A stretch of 60,637 nt of DNA from Actinomycetota bacterium (lineage in GTDB: Bacteria; Actinomycetota; Acidimicrobiia; Spongiisociales; UBA5794): the NCBI GenBank assembly GCA_030123765.1, contig JASJXX010000005.1, positions 1-60,637 on the forward strand, given 5' to 3'. Shown in pieces: positions 45,957 through 56,900 of the stretch. Below the pieces are notes generated by a model that worked only from the letters and a program-made list of their open reading frames with translations, did no database searches and was not told the origin of the DNA. The position numbers and the translations under genes are program-made. Numbering within the stretch: the first letter of the stretch is position 1; every line of letters begins with the position of its first letter.

Positions 45957-46592
45957 TCAGGCGACAATCGTTTCAGCGTCCGGCTGCTGGATCACGAACG
46001 CGATGACGATCGAAGGCCGGGATGGCCATCCGCGGAGCGTGTCGTGGCACGTCACGTTGGCATACGTCCGGAACTCTGACCACGACATCATCGTCTGAGG
46101 TGTGACGACGAGGTCGAGTTTCGGTCTCGGGATGAGCGTTGCATCTCTGAGGTCGAACCCTTCCATCTCCACGACTGCGAGGTCGAGTTCCTCACACTTG
46201 GTGATGAACGCCTCCGCGTCCGCGCGCTTGAAGAAGCCCTCTCCGTCCTCGGTTCGGTGCACCGCCCGTTCATCGAACTCTGAAAGCAGTTCCGCCGTCG
46301 CGGGATGCACATCGCTGAAGTCCTCTCCAGCTGCGGCTACGGCATCACGTAACTCGGTCAGATCCTCGTCGAACGCGTGCGGGTCGATGATCTGCACCGC
46401 GGTGTCGAGCAGACGCTGCAGTTCTCGCACGTCAAGGTCCTGGACGTCGCCATCCGCGTCCGGGTAGATCTGGACGATGGGCGCCTCCCCATCCCAGAAG
46501 ACCATCCCGATGAAGTCGTCGTCTCTCCACAATTCAGCGATGGGGCCGTCGAAGTCGTCTCGTTCTGTCTCGATGAGTCTGATTGGCAGCAT
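45957..46592 (-). CDS. Hypothetical protein, acidic two-part
   Basis: 211 residues, acidic, with no membrane segment. The first 65 residues (FDGPIAELWRDDDFIGMVFWDGE...YPDADGDVQDLD) look like a small alpha/beta domain; the rest has no recognisable feature. It is divergent from the LuxR-type regulator by about 150 nt, so it could be a target of that regulator, but this is speculation. Confidence 0.6.
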   Translation of the reverse strand: MLPIRLIETERDDFDGPIAELWRDDDFIGMVFWDGEAPIVQIYPDADGDVQDLDVRELQRLLDTAVQIIDPHAFDEDLTELRDAVAAAGEDFSDVHPATAELLSEFDERAVHRTEDGEGFFKRADAEAFITKCEELDLAVVEMEGFDLRDATLIPRPKLDLVVTPQTMMSWSEFRTYANVTCHDTLRGWPSRPSIVIAFVIQQPDAETIVA

Positions 46593-46741
46593 GACACAAC
46601 AGTAGACAGGATTCTGGTCACAATCGTCAGCTCAGAGATGGAGCAGCGGACCACTTCCGGGGAATCAACCAACACATTGAGTGTTTCTCGCGTAGGCTGC
46701 ACGGTGGAGGAGGGAAGGCTGGGAGCAAAGACTCCTCCGGG

Positions 46742-49330
46742 ATGCTCCCGTCGGATAGTTGCATGATTCTCGAGCGCGGCGACGAGTTGGCAGAGTTGGG
46801 CCAGCTCCTCAACGATCTGCACTCGTCCGGTGGGCGAGTTGTGCTGGTACGCGGCGAGGCTGGTATCGGAAAGAGCGCTCTCGTCGCGCAGTTCATGGCG
46901 GATGTCGACCATCGGGCTCATGTGCACATGGGCACATGCGACGACCTGCTCACTCCCCAGCCCCTCGGCCCGATCTGGGATCTCGCGCGGCAGGAATCGT
47001 CCCTCGTACAACCGTTGTCCGACGGCCATCGGAGGGCGGTGATGGAGAGCGTCCTCGATCTCCTGTCACGCTCGCTCCGTCCGACAGTTCTTGTGTTGGA
47101 GGACACGCAGTGGGCGGATGAAGCGACGCTTGACCTCATCAAGTACCTTGGGCGTCGGGTTGCACGCACGAACGGAATCCTCATCCTGACGTACCGCGAT
47201 GGCGAAGTGGACGCCGATCACCCGCTCCGTCAAGTCATTGGCGGGCTTCCGCCACAGAACCTCGTTCGCATGTCGCTCAAGGAGCTGTCACCAGACGCGG
47301 TCGCGTCGATGATCGACGAAGGACCGTTCAACCTCGATGAGGTCCTCGCGCTGACGGATGGAAACCCGCTCTTCGTCACCGAGGTGCTGGCGTCGGGAGT
47401 TGGGGACGTGCCATCGTCAGTCCAGGACTCCGTGCTCGCGAGGGCCGCCAAAGTCTCGCCCGAGGCCAGACGCATCCTGGATCTCGTGTCGGTAGTGCCT
47501 GGCGGGGCGGAGCGATCCGTTGTCGACGAGATTCTCGATCCGACCGAGGAGCAGCTCGCCGAGTGCGTTCGGCAGGGCCTCCTCCAAATTGACGACACCA
47601 CGGTTGCTTTCCCTCACGACTTGCAACGCCGAGCGGTCGAGTCTTCACTCGCCTCCACACACCGGCGGCAGCTCAACCAGCGGATGTTGAACGCTCTCGG
47701 CGACGATGCGGAGCTGTCACTGCTGGTTCACCACGCAAGGGAGGCCAACAACGTTGAGGCGATCGTCGAGTTCGCTCCACGTGCGGCGAGAGCGGCGATG
47801 GCGATTCAGAGTGCGCGGGAGGCTGTCGCGCATTTCCGAATTCTTGAGCCGTGCCTCGGCCGACTTGAGATCAGCGATCGAGCAGCCGTTCTTGAGGATT
47901 GGGGGAGGGAGGAGTCTTACCTCGACAGCGGTGCATCGCTCGCACTCCTTCATCAGGCTGTCGAACTTCGCCGAACTCTCGACGACGACCGAGCTCTGGC
48001 GCGTTCACTGGTCTCCCTAGCACGCATCAAACGGTCGCACCTTCAGACCTTTGAAGCGCTGGATTGCGTCGTCGAGGCTGTCGGGATTCTGGAATCCTAT
48101 GGACCGAGCGCGGATCTCACCGGTGCCCTGAGCCTCCAAGCGTTGATCAATTGGCTCAAATACGAAGATGTTCCGGTAGCTCTGCTCATCGCTGACAAGG
48201 CAATGGCGGTTGCCAAGGTGACCGGCGATGAGGCAGGCGTTATTCGGGCGCTGTACACGAAGGGCTCCATTCTGCACGGCGGGGGTGATAAAGGCGGTAT
48301 GTCGCTGGTCGAGGAGAGTCTCAGGCTGGCAGAGCGTGGCGGGCACGCAGAGGACGAGGTGCGGGCGCTCATGAATCTGGCTGGCATGTCGGGCGACGAC
48401 CGCGATGTGGAGCGGGCCACCGACTTCGCACGGAGGGCTCGAGACACCGCAGCTCGAAGCGAGATGCTTGCGCTCGAGACTCTTTCACAAGGCATGTATA
48501 GCGAATTCCTCCTGTGGAAGGGAGCGTGGGCCGAAGCCGAGAACACATCATCTGAGTCTGTCGGCTCGACTCCCGCCACGGCGACGCTGGCGTGGCGGGT
48601 GATGGCAACGTTGCAGGCGCGACGGGGTCGGTCTGAGGCGCGTTCGGCGCTCGATCGTATGTGGTCGCCAGCACAGGCTGCCGAAGTGCTCACGGCCATC
48701 GATCCCGCTGCCTCCGCTCTCGCTGAGTACATGTGGTTGTCGGGCGACGAGGACCCGGCGTGGCGACAGCAACTTCGGGACGTCCTCGAGATGGGTTTAC
48801 ACGCAGGGCGCCCCTGGCCGAGTGGGGCGTTCGCCTTCTGGATGTGGAAGCTCGGGCTACTCAAAACCGTCCCTGAGGGCACCGCCGACTTCTACGGGTG
48901 GATCATCAAGGGGGAGTACAAGAGATCAGCCGCGTTCTGGCGCGAGAGGGGGATTCCCTACGAGGAGGGCCTCGCGCTCATGCATGGCGACGGCAGAGAG
49001 CAGATCGAAGCCATCCGCATATTCGAAGACCTGGGGGCAACCGCGACCGCAAACAAGGTCAGACGAACCCTCATGGACCAGGGGGTGAAAGTGCCTCGCG
49101 GCAAGTCACAGGCGACGCGGGACCACGCGGCTGGTCTGACCGCGAGACAAGCCGAGATCCTCGACCTGCTCGCCGAGGGCCTCACCAACACCCAGATCGC
49201 CGACAGGCTCTTCGTCTCCCATCGCACCGTCGAGAACCACGTCTCGGCCGTTCTCATGAAGCTCGACGTGCCTGACCGGGATCTCGCGGTCTCGGCGGCA
49301 CGCGATCAGGGAATTCTCTCCGCTCCCTGA
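46742..49330 (+). CDS. LAL-type LuxR-family regulator with ATPase domain
   Basis: 862 residues. AAA/STAND-type ATPase at about 10-280, with Walker A GEAGIGKSA at 38-46 and Walker B VLVLEDTQWAD near 115-125; a middle region of helical TPR-like repeats (about 300-780); and a C-terminal LuxR HTH (LTARQAEILDLLAEGLTNTQIADRLFVS, then TVENHVSAVLMKL). Large ATP-binding regulators of this class (MalT, LAL) respond to small molecules. The ATG at 46763 is an equally good start, seven codons in; neither has a strong ribosome site. Confidence 0.9.
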   Translation: MLPSDSCMILERGDELAELGQLLNDLHSSGGRVVLVRGEAGIGKSALVAQFMADVDHRAHVHMGTCDDLLTPQPLGPIWDLARQESSLVQPLSDGHRRAVMESVLDLLSRSLRPTVLVLEDTQWADEATLDLIKYLGRRVARTNGILILTYRDGEVDADHPLRQVIGGLPPQNLVRMSLKELSPDAVASMIDEGPFNLDEVLALTDGNPLFVTEVLASGVGDVPSSVQDSVLARAAKVSPEARRILDLVSVVPGGAERSVVDEILDPTEEQLAECVRQGLLQIDDTTVAFPHDLQRRAVESSLASTHRRQLNQRMLNALGDDAELSLLVHHAREANNVEAIVEFAPRAARAAMAIQSAREAVAHFRILEPCLGRLEISDRAAVLEDWGREESYLDSGASLALLHQAVELRRTLDDDRALARSLVSLARIKRSHLQTFEALDCVVEAVGILESYGPSADLTGALSLQALINWLKYEDVPVALLIADKAMAVAKVTGDEAGVIRALYTKGSILHGGGDKGGMSLVEESLRLAERGGHAEDEVRALMNLAGMSGDDRDVERATDFARRARDTAARSEMLALETLSQGMYSEFLLWKGAWAEAENTSSESVGSTPATATLAWRVMATLQARRGRSEARSALDRMWSPAQAAEVLTAIDPAASALAEYMWLSGDEDPAWRQQLRDVLEMGLHAGRPWPSGAFAFWMWKLGLLKTVPEGTADFYGWIIKGEYKRSAAFWRERGIPYEEGLALMHGDGREQIEAIRIFEDLGATATANKVRRTLMDQGVKVPRGKSQATRDHAAGLTARQAEILDLLAEGLTNTQIADRLFVSHRTVENHVSAVLMKLDVPDRDLAVSAARDQGILSAP

Positions 49331-49446
49331 TCCGTTTCAAAATTGAGTGCCTCTTCATCAGATATAGGTGGTGGACCCTCACGACCTCGCGTGCTTCCTG
49401 GCATACGTTCGTCCCAGTGACCCGAAGACGAATCGAGGAGGGTTTG

Positions 49447-49698
49447 ATGCCACTGTTTATGGATGTTCACAACATTGAAGGCGGCGTCTCGGCGTCCGAC
49501 GTTGCGGAAGCGCACAAGGCGGATCTCAAGACGCAAGCCAAATACGGCGTGAGCTATCTGCGCTACTGGGTCAACGAGGAAGAAGGCAAGATCTTCTGTC
49601 TCGTTGAAGCAGACGACGCCGAGGCCGCGAACACGGTCCACCGCGAAGCCCACGGCCTGGTCGCCGACGCGATCTACCCCGTATCAGAGCACAGCTGA
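49447..49698 (+). CDS. DUF4242 / SCO4226-like small nickel-binding protein
   Basis: 83 residues. MPLFMDVHNIEGG, YGVSYLRYWV and FCLVEADDAEAANTVHREAHGL match the DUF4242 family; the Streptomyces member SCO4226 binds nickel. Its cellular role is unknown. The ATG has GAGGAGG five bases upstream. There is a permease for nickel elsewhere in the window, but the two are 34 kb apart. Confidence 0.87.
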   Translation: MPLFMDVHNIEGGVSASDVAEAHKADLKTQAKYGVSYLRYWVNEEEGKIFCLVEADDAEAANTVHREAHGLVADAIYPVSEHS

Positions 49699-50511
49699 GC
49701 GCGGAACGGACACGAAGAAGAGACCAGCGAGAGCTGCGTCGAACAAGGAAGGAGAACGAAGAGAATATTGACGATCTTGAGCCTCGTTGCAGCATGATGC
49801 TCGTGGCAGCCCCCATGGCTCTCGCCGGAGGCGGCAGCGGATGTGGCTCTTCGTCCGAGCAACTGGAGAACGCCGGGTAGATCTGCTTCGTCGCGGGACC
49901 GAACCATTGGATCCACTGTGTAACGCCAGCGAACGGTTCGGAAACTGCACAGGCCACACACGTGACGTGATGGTATTCAGCGTCGACGGATCATCGTTCC
50001 TCGGGACTGAGATTCTGCTCTCGGCAGAGGCGTACAACGGCCAGCCATGCATGACGGATGGCGGTGGTCTGTATCACGATGTGAGCGAGACAGGCGACGG
50101 CCCATACGCCTGCCACCACTTCGATACCACTCCCTGAGGCACACACGTCTTGGGTGAGCCGTGCGTCCTGTCGCACAGCAGTGTCACAGATCGCATGGCT
50201 CACCTGTCCAATGTGAACAGAGTGCCAGCGGTGATTCAGCGCACCTGTTGGGTGTGGACGGGAAACGCGACGTCACGTGTGCAGGGTCGAGTTCATGGCC
50301 CATAGCAAGCTCTTCGAGGAACGCCGCCATCACAGGCAGATGCACGGCGGAGAGAGGTCTCAGCACCGAGTCATACACGGGTGGATCTAGGACGCGGATA
50401 GCGCGACTCAGCCTGGTGTCCAGACGCCGACCGATTCACCTTGACAATGGAGGGAGAGTGGGGTCCAGCCCTCTCGGGAGGGATCCCACTCTCCCTCGCG
50501 GATCCTCCCCC
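49699..50511. other. Long interval with a possible frame-damaged secreted protein gene
   Basis: 813 nt without a fully convincing gene. In frame 3 (49794-49878) there is a signal-peptide-like stretch MMLVAAPMALAGGGSGCGSS that stops after 28 residues. In another frame, open from 49787 to 50137, the second half reads as a Cys-containing extracellular-type protein ending DGPYACHHFD. The two halves look like one exported protein separated by a frame change near 49840. The rest (50140-50450) shows nothing I can support. Confidence 0.4.
50450..50497 (-). terminator. Terminator stem-loop after the spondin-domain gene
   Basis: A 13-bp stem (gagggagagtggg / cccactctccctc) with an inner ccctc/gaggg hairpin, 15 nt from the stop of the minus-strand gene. 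Confidence 0.7.
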
Positions 50512-51825
50512 CTAGCCGACGCGCCTGATGGTGATCTTCAGCACCGGCCCGGACCAGTCATGTGCCTCGGTCAGGTCGCTTCCACCCTGGATGCCCAGGT
50601 GGCTGTGAATCTTCCCGTTCTCCGCGAGGGCGGGATTCGATTCGCCTGTGCCCGTGCCAGGATTCCCGTCACACGGGGGTACGAGATCGGCGAACGACTC
50701 TGTGTTCAGCTCGGTGCCCGCGTCAAAGGCCCCCGCGTAGTAGTCATGCTGATCTCCGATGCGCCCGGGAAGCCGATCTCCGTCGATGCCCCCGAACCCG
50801 TCGTTCGTGCACACGAGCATCGCTGCGAGTGAGAACCTGTTCGCTGCTCCAACGACCTCGAGCAGACCGACGGCAGAAGTGCCAGGGGCGAGTGGCGCGC
50901 CGCCGATCACGGTCGAAGCGAGGATGTCATCATCCGCCGCGACCTCGGCTGCGAGCACCGAGACGCCGCCGTTCTCTGCGAGCTGCTGGATCCCGTTCGA
51001 TGCCGCGGCACCATCGCGGAACAGGTGATGTCGTCCCAGATGCACAGCGAAGACGGCCGGGGTGATCGGCTGGCCCGTTGTGAGGTTCGTGATCGTGATC
51101 TCGTAGGTTGCGACTCGTTCGATCGTGACCTTGATGACAGGATTCTGCCATCCGTGGGTCGCGGGTGAGAGGTCCCCTGTCTCGGTGATGCCTTGGTGGT
51201 TGTGGACGGTGCTGTTCTCAGCGAGGTCGGGATTCGACATACCCGTGCCCACGCCCGTCCCGGAACACGGCGGGACGAGATCGATGAAGCTCTGCGTGTT
51301 GATCTCGGTACCTGCGTCGTATGCCCGTCCGTATCTCGTGATCTCCGCGCTGGTGCGGGACAGCTGTACTCCGATAACGCTCGCGAATCCGTCGTTCGTA
51401 CAGATCAGCATTGCTGCGACCGAGATGCGAGTCGCATCTCCGGTCGTCGTAATGAGCGTGCTCGCACTCTGCCCGGGCGCAATGGGGCCTCCGTCCGTAA
51501 CGGCGACATCGGCAACGCGGCTGTCCGCGGTGAGTTCGTCCACCAGTACGGGAACGGCACCGTTCTCTGCGAGCTGCTGGAGCCCGTTCGAGGGTGGCTC
51601 AGCGATCCTGAACAGTCGGAACGATCGGTCATGGGTTGCGACGACCGCCGGGGTGAGCGTCTGATTCTCTGTCAGGTTTGTCACCGTCACGCGATACGTC
51701 TCGATCGTCTCGCTCGACGCGGATGCTGGGCCGGCGATCGCCGCCGCGGATGCAAGCAGCGCCGTGGCGACCACAAGGATCCATGTGCGATGCCATCGAG
51801 ACATCGGGTTGGTCTGTTCGTACAA
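50512..51825 (-). CDS. Exported protein with tandem spondin-like domains
   Basis: 437 residues. After a signal peptide (hydrophobic core about residues 14-31, ending PASASS) come two homologous halves of about 190 residues, each starting (E/T)I-T-(I/V)-TNLT and containing SNG(I/L)QQLAENG, (M)LVCTNDGF, YAGAFDAGTE(I/L)NT(Q/E)S and (V)HNHxGI / HSHLGI. This is the Spondin_N pattern. Extracellular adhesion or surface role is likely but unproved. TTG at 51825 is the start, with GGAGG six bases upstream; ATG at 51804 is an alternative. It is divergent from the two-component system. Confidence 0.8.
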   Translation of the reverse strand: MYEQTNPMSRWHRTWILVVATALLASAAAIAGPASASSETIETYRVTVTNLTENQTLTPAVVATHDRSFRLFRIAEPPSNGLQQLAENGAVPVLVDELTADSRVADVAVTDGGPIAPGQSASTLITTTGDATRISVAAMLICTNDGFASVIGVQLSRTSAEITRYGRAYDAGTEINTQSFIDLVPPCSGTGVGTGMSNPDLAENSTVHNHQGITETGDLSPATHGWQNPVIKVTIERVATYEITITNLTTGQPITPAVFAVHLGRHHLFRDGAAASNGIQQLAENGGVSVLAAEVAADDDILASTVIGGAPLAPGTSAVGLLEVVGAANRFSLAAMLVCTNDGFGGIDGDRLPGRIGDQHDYYAGAFDAGTELNTESFADLVPPCDGNPGTGTGESNPALAENGKIHSHLGIQGGSDLTEAHDWSGPVLKITIRRVG

Positions 51826-51942
51826 GTCACACCTCCTGTGTGTTGCCACAAGCATCCCGGGCGTGTCTTTCCACGATCTGAATGAGAGATGAACAAAGGC
51901 TGAACACGCTGTCCTGGGACACGGGTGTCGTACGATTGTGAG

Positions 51943-52644
51943 ATGGCGCACACGGATCCACTTCGCAGAACCGTCCTTGTCGTGGATGACGAGGCGATGG
52001 TGAGGGAGGTTGTCTGCACGTATCTCGAGAGGGAGGGCTTCACCACGATCGAGGCGGTTGACGGAGCGACTGCGGTGCAGCTCGCTGCGGAGAGGGAACC
52101 TGACCTCATCATTCTCGACGTGATGCTGCCGAAACTCGACGGCTACTCAGTCTTGTCCGAACTGCGCAAGAGGACCGATGTGCCCGTGATACTCCTGACA
52201 GCGCGCGCTGATGAGGTCGATCGTGTGCTCGGACTCGAGCTCGGCGCAGATGACTACGTGGTGAAGCCCTTCTCCCCGCGTGAACTTGCTGCTCGGGTTC
52301 GATCCGTGCTGCGCCGCACGGCTACGCCCGACTACAAAGCGACTCGCATGGACTTCGGCGGAATCGTGATCGACTGCCGAACGAGAGAGGTCGAGATCGA
52401 CGGGAGTCCGATCGAGATGCCCCCCATGGAGTTCGACCTTCTTGCCTTCCTGGCGTCGTCTCCCAGACAGGTCTTCTCCCGAGGCTAGATTCTGTCAAGC
52501 GTCTGGGGTTCCAGCTCGGATTGGCAGGATCCTTCGACAGTGACCGTGCATGTTCGCCGGTTGCGTCAGAAGATCGAGAAGAGCGCCGAGGATCCGCAAC
52601 GCATCCTCACCGTGTGGGGCCGGGGATACCGGTTCGATCCGTGA
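51943..52644 (+). pseudogene. OmpR-family response regulator interrupted by an in-frame amber codon
   Basis: The receiver domain (about 10-125, VVDDEA, phospho-Asp in LILDVMLPK, TARADEVD and KPFSPRELAARV) is intact. The winged-helix output domain begins at about 150, but at codon 182 there is TAG (52486-52488), inside FSRG-stop-ILSSVW, where the family has a Gln or similar. The same frame then continues for 51 codons through VTVHVRRLRQKIE to WGRGYRFDP and a TGA that overlaps the kinase start by GTGA. One C-to-T change (CAG to TAG) explains it. The product would be a 181-residue receiver with half a DNA-binding domain. Confidence 0.9.
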
Positions 52645-53840
52645 GAGCTGTTCTCGCCTCTGTCGCAGCGGTCCTTGGCGGCCTAGCTCTCTTTGAGATA
52701 ACGATGCAGCCGTCCAGTTCGGAGCGCGTCGAACTTGGTGTCATCTTCGTTGTCATGGGTGTGACGAGCGCTCTGGCAGCAGTATTCCTTCCGATCATGG
52801 CGAGGCGATCGCGGCGTCTCATCACCACGCTGTTCGCGTTGTCACTTGTGTCGTTGGTCATCGCAGCCTTCGGACTCGTTGTCACGGCCAACCGGATGTT
52901 CTTCTCCGAACATGATCTGATTCTCCTTCTTGTGGTGCTCGGGTTCGGGTTGTTCGCTTCACTCGGATTCGCGCTCTCAGCCAGCACAACGCTCAGTGAG
53001 GATCTCCTGCGCATGAAGGACACAACGAGAGAAGTCGCCCGGGGCGATCTTGGCGCCCGAACTCAGGTCGAACGTGCCGACGAGATCGGTCAGCTGGCCC
53101 AGGGAATCAACGAAATGGCAGAACGACTCGAGGAAGCGTCATCTGCGCGACTGCGTGAGGAGGCACGGCGGAGACAGTTCTTCGCGTCTGTTGGCCACGA
53201 TCTCCGGACACCTCTCACGTCCGCGCAGGTCGCGGTCGAGGCTCTTCGGGATGGCGTCGCTCCCGACCCTGAGCGCTACTACGCGTCTCTGCAGCAGGAC
53301 CTGCACGCGTTGAACTCTCTTGTCGACGATCTCTTCCTCCTCGCTCGCATTCAGTCCGGAGATATCGTGTTCGAAACTATGTCGACGGACATCACCGACG
53401 TCGCCGACGAGGCGATCGAAGTTCTCTTACCTGTAGCAACGAAACGCGATGTCGCACTCGTGTTGGATGCGCCGAGCAGGGTTGTCATCGACACCAGTCC
53501 TGAGGCAGTCTCCCGTGTCCTTCGCAATCTGCTCGACAACGCTGTTCGCCACGCCCCCTCCGGTAGCGCGGTACGTGTTGAGGTGACCGACGGTGACGGG
53601 GCGGTCATCTCTGTGCGTGACGACGGCCCCGGTTTCTCGCGAGAGTTCATCGGTGAGGCGTTCGAGTCGTTCTCGCGATCCGACCCGGCTCGGGACAGGG
53701 AGACGGGCGGGGCCGGACTCGGCCTGGCGATTGCTGAAGCGTTCGTGGAGGCGCTCGACGGAGAGATCTGGGCAGACCTTGGGCCGGGCGGCACGGTGAC
53801 GTTCCACCTGCCCAACCGGTCGTTCGTCAGGCAGGAGTGA
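52641..53840 (+). CDS. Two-component sensor histidine kinase
   Basis: 399 residues. Four hydrophobic segments (about 4-20, 28-48, 59-82, 95-112) form the membrane-embedded sensor, then a HAMP domain (about 120-175), the DHp box VGHDLRTPLTS with the phospho-His, and an HATPase domain with NLLDNAVRHAP, DDGPGF and GGAGLGLAIAEA. GTG at 52641 overlaps the response-regulator stop. It is the cognate kinase of the interrupted regulator; signal unknown. Confidence 0.92.
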   Translation: MRAVLASVAAVLGGLALFEITMQPSSSERVELGVIFVVMGVTSALAAVFLPIMARRSRRLITTLFALSLVSLVIAAFGLVVTANRMFFSEHDLILLLVVLGFGLFASLGFALSASTTLSEDLLRMKDTTREVARGDLGARTQVERADEIGQLAQGINEMAERLEEASSARLREEARRRQFFASVGHDLRTPLTSAQVAVEALRDGVAPDPERYYASLQQDLHALNSLVDDLFLLARIQSGDIVFETMSTDITDVADEAIEVLLPVATKRDVALVLDAPSRVVIDTSPEAVSRVLRNLLDNAVRHAPSGSAVRVEVTDGDGAVISVRDDGPGFSREFIGEAFESFSRSDPARDRETGGAGLGLAIAEAFVEALDGEIWADLGPGGTVTFHLPNRSFVRQE

Positions 53841-53970
53841 TTACGGGAGGATTGGCACTCGCTCCCTGCGGGGTGCAGATGCCACGACTGGACCGTCTGC
53901 CACAGCGAGAAATAGCCCAACGTAACGGATCCTGGTTAAGGGGACGCTTCCACACACCGATGGCTTCACT

Positions 53971-56900
53971 ATGGCAGCAGTGACGATCAGAGACATGTTC
54001 GGTCTCGTTCGCCGCGCGGGGAGGGAACACTCGAGAGCGAGGGTTCTTGCGGAGTTGAGTCGGCTCATCGGTGAGCGACTGTTGGCCTTTCGCGTGACGG
54101 TGTTTGTCGAGGACGGTGAACGCCTGATCCCGATGGTTGCTGAGTATCCGTCCGGAGTCATCGATGCCACGTTGTTTGCGAGATGGCGTGAGGAAGGGGC
54201 TGTCGAGAACTCGGAACTGGGAGCCAGAATTCGCGCGGACGAACACCTGCTGCTGATCGAGAACCCGGAGGACGTTCTCCCCGCACGTATGGTGACGGCA
54301 TTCAGGGTCCAGTCTTTGCTGGCGGTGGCGCTGCGCACCGAGGACTCACTTCTCGGTGTTCTCGTCGTTGAGGGCGACTTCGACGAACTCACCGCCCAAC
54401 AGAATGAGATCAGCAAGCTCGCCGAGATCGTGACCCTGACGCTCGAGACGGCGCAGACGTTCGAGAGGGAGCGGGATCGGACACGGGAGATCGAGGCGCT
54501 GCTTGAAGTCGGGACAGCGCTCACCGAGTCCACCGACCTCACCCGGGTCCTGGCAGCGGTTGCTCGCAACTCCGCACGGGTGTGTGGCTTCGAACGGTGC
54601 TCGATAATGATTCTCGATGACTCCGGACGTCTTGAGCCCGTGATGAGCCAATTTGCTGACGGCCACATCGACGTGGAGTTGTGGGAGACGTTCCGACGGA
54701 TAGAAGCAGACCTTCCCGCCGCTGGCTACGTAATCGAGTCGGGGGTCCCCGTGGCGTATGGAGAGCCGGAGACGGTTCCGGAGCTGAATCCGTCGGTGTG
54801 GGTGAGTCCTTTCGGCATCAAGTCGATACTGATGGTTCCTCTCACCGCGTGGGGGGAGAACTTCGGGGTGCTGATGCTCGATCACAGGGAGCGTCGTTCG
54901 ATCGGCCCTGATCTGGTCAAGGTCACACAGGCCGTGGCGGCCCACGGTGCTGCCGCGATCGGACTCAGCCGGCTCCTCGAGCGTGAAGCAGAGAGCCGTC
55001 GCCAGGCCGAGGCGGCGTTGCGGGATCTCCGTGACCGGCAAGCTCAGCAGGGCGCGGTCGCTACGGTGAGCCAGTTGGCGCTGAGAGCGCCGGATCTCGG
55101 CACGTTGATGGAGGAGGCGGTCCGGATTCTCGCAGAGACCCTGGACGTCGAGTACGTGCAGATCCTTGAGATCCAACCCGGTGGCGAGGACCTACGTCTG
55201 AGGGCGGGCGTTGGCTGGGAGGACGGCTTGGTGGGGACCGCAACCGTAGACATCGGTCCCGGCTCACAGGCTGGTTTCACCCTCGCGGCTTCCTCGCCGG
55301 TGGTCGTCGGGGATCTTGCTAGCGAGCACCGGTTCAGTGGACCCGATCTCCTCACAGATCACGAAGTGGTGAGTGGCGTGAGCGTGATCATCGGAGGTCG
55401 AGCGGAGCCCTACGGAGTGCTCGGAGTTTACACGATCCGGCACCGTGCCTTTACCCCCGAAGACATCGACTTTCTTCGGTCGGTCGCCAACGTGTTGGGT
55501 GGCGCGATCGAGCAAGAACGTGGCGAGAGGGCGGTTCTCGAGAGCGAGCAAGTTCTCCAGGCCATCCTCGACACTGCCAGCGATGCCATTGTCTCGGTGG
55601 ACGAGAACCAGAGGATCTTCCTCTTCAACCAGCATGCAAGTGAGACCTTCGGCTACAGCCAGGAAGAGGTGCTCGGGGAGCCTCTGAGCATGCTGCTGTC
55701 CAACAAGATCCGTTCAGCGCACGATGGCTACGTCGAGACTCTCGTCCGCGAGGTGGCGCCGCGGCGGCTCTTGAACAGCCATCGCGAGATATCAGGACTA
55801 CGGAAGAACGGAGAGGAATTCCCGGCAGAGGTCACGACGTCGAGAACCATGGTCGGTGACCGAACAATATTCACTGCCATTGTTCGTGACGTCACCAAGC
55901 AGAACGAATTATGGAGACTGGTCCGAGAGAGCGAGGACCGTTACCGCAGCATCTTCGAACGCTCACCGATCGCCATATGGGAACAGGACTTCACCGCGGT
56001 CGGCGCCTGGCTCGATAGGCTCCGCGACGATGGCGTCACCGACCTGCGTGCGTATCTGACGGCACGGCCCCGAGAGGTAGATCACGGCATCAGGCTTATC
56101 GGCGTGCTCAGCGTCAACCCGGCGGGCGTCGATCTCATCGGAGCGATGAGCCTTGATCAACTCCTCGAGGTCCGGCCCGAAGAATCTCGCGCATCGGGCA
56201 TCCGCGAGGCTTTCGTCACCCAATTCCTGGCTATCTGGGAAGACACGGACAACGTCCAGTTAGAGCTTGTTGGAAGGACCGCCGCAGGTGACCGCATCGA
56301 ATGTGTGCTCCATTTCGCGGTTCGCCGAACCGATGACGGACTCAACCTGTCAGACGTCATTGTTGCGCTCACCGACATAACCGACCGCAAAGCCGCGGAG
56401 GCGCGTCTGGAGGAGTTGGTCAAGTCCAAGGAAGAACTCATTGCTTCGGTCTCCCACGAGATCAGGACGCCGCTCACGGCGATCGTCGGATTCGCTCAGC
56501 TTCTCCAGAGCAACCGTGCTGGCTACAGCGAGTCGGAACACGCTGAGATGCTCGAGATGCTCGTCAACGAGAGCACCGACGTAGAGATCATCGTCGAGGA
56601 TCTCATCGTCGCCGCCAAAGCTGACATCGGGAAGCTGGAGCTGATGCGTGTCCCAGTGGATCTCCGTGTCCAGTCTGCTCAGGTGCTTGAGATGTGGGAC
56701 CAGGGGGCCGCTGGGCACATCGAGTTGAGTGGAGAGTCTGTGCGCTGTGTCGGCGACGCAGCCAGGGTTCGTCAGATCATCCGCAACCTTGTCAGCAACG
56801 CCCTGCGTTACGGCGGAGACAACGTCCGTGCCGAGGTCGGTAGTGTCGATTCCGTCGGATATCTCCGAATAGTCGATGACGGGCTCGGCGTAGACGCGGA

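Noticed and set aside
52486-52488. Amber codon read as a recoded amino acid such as pyrrolysine
   Set aside because: TAG ends several other good genes here, and no pyl genes are seen; a nonsense change is simpler.
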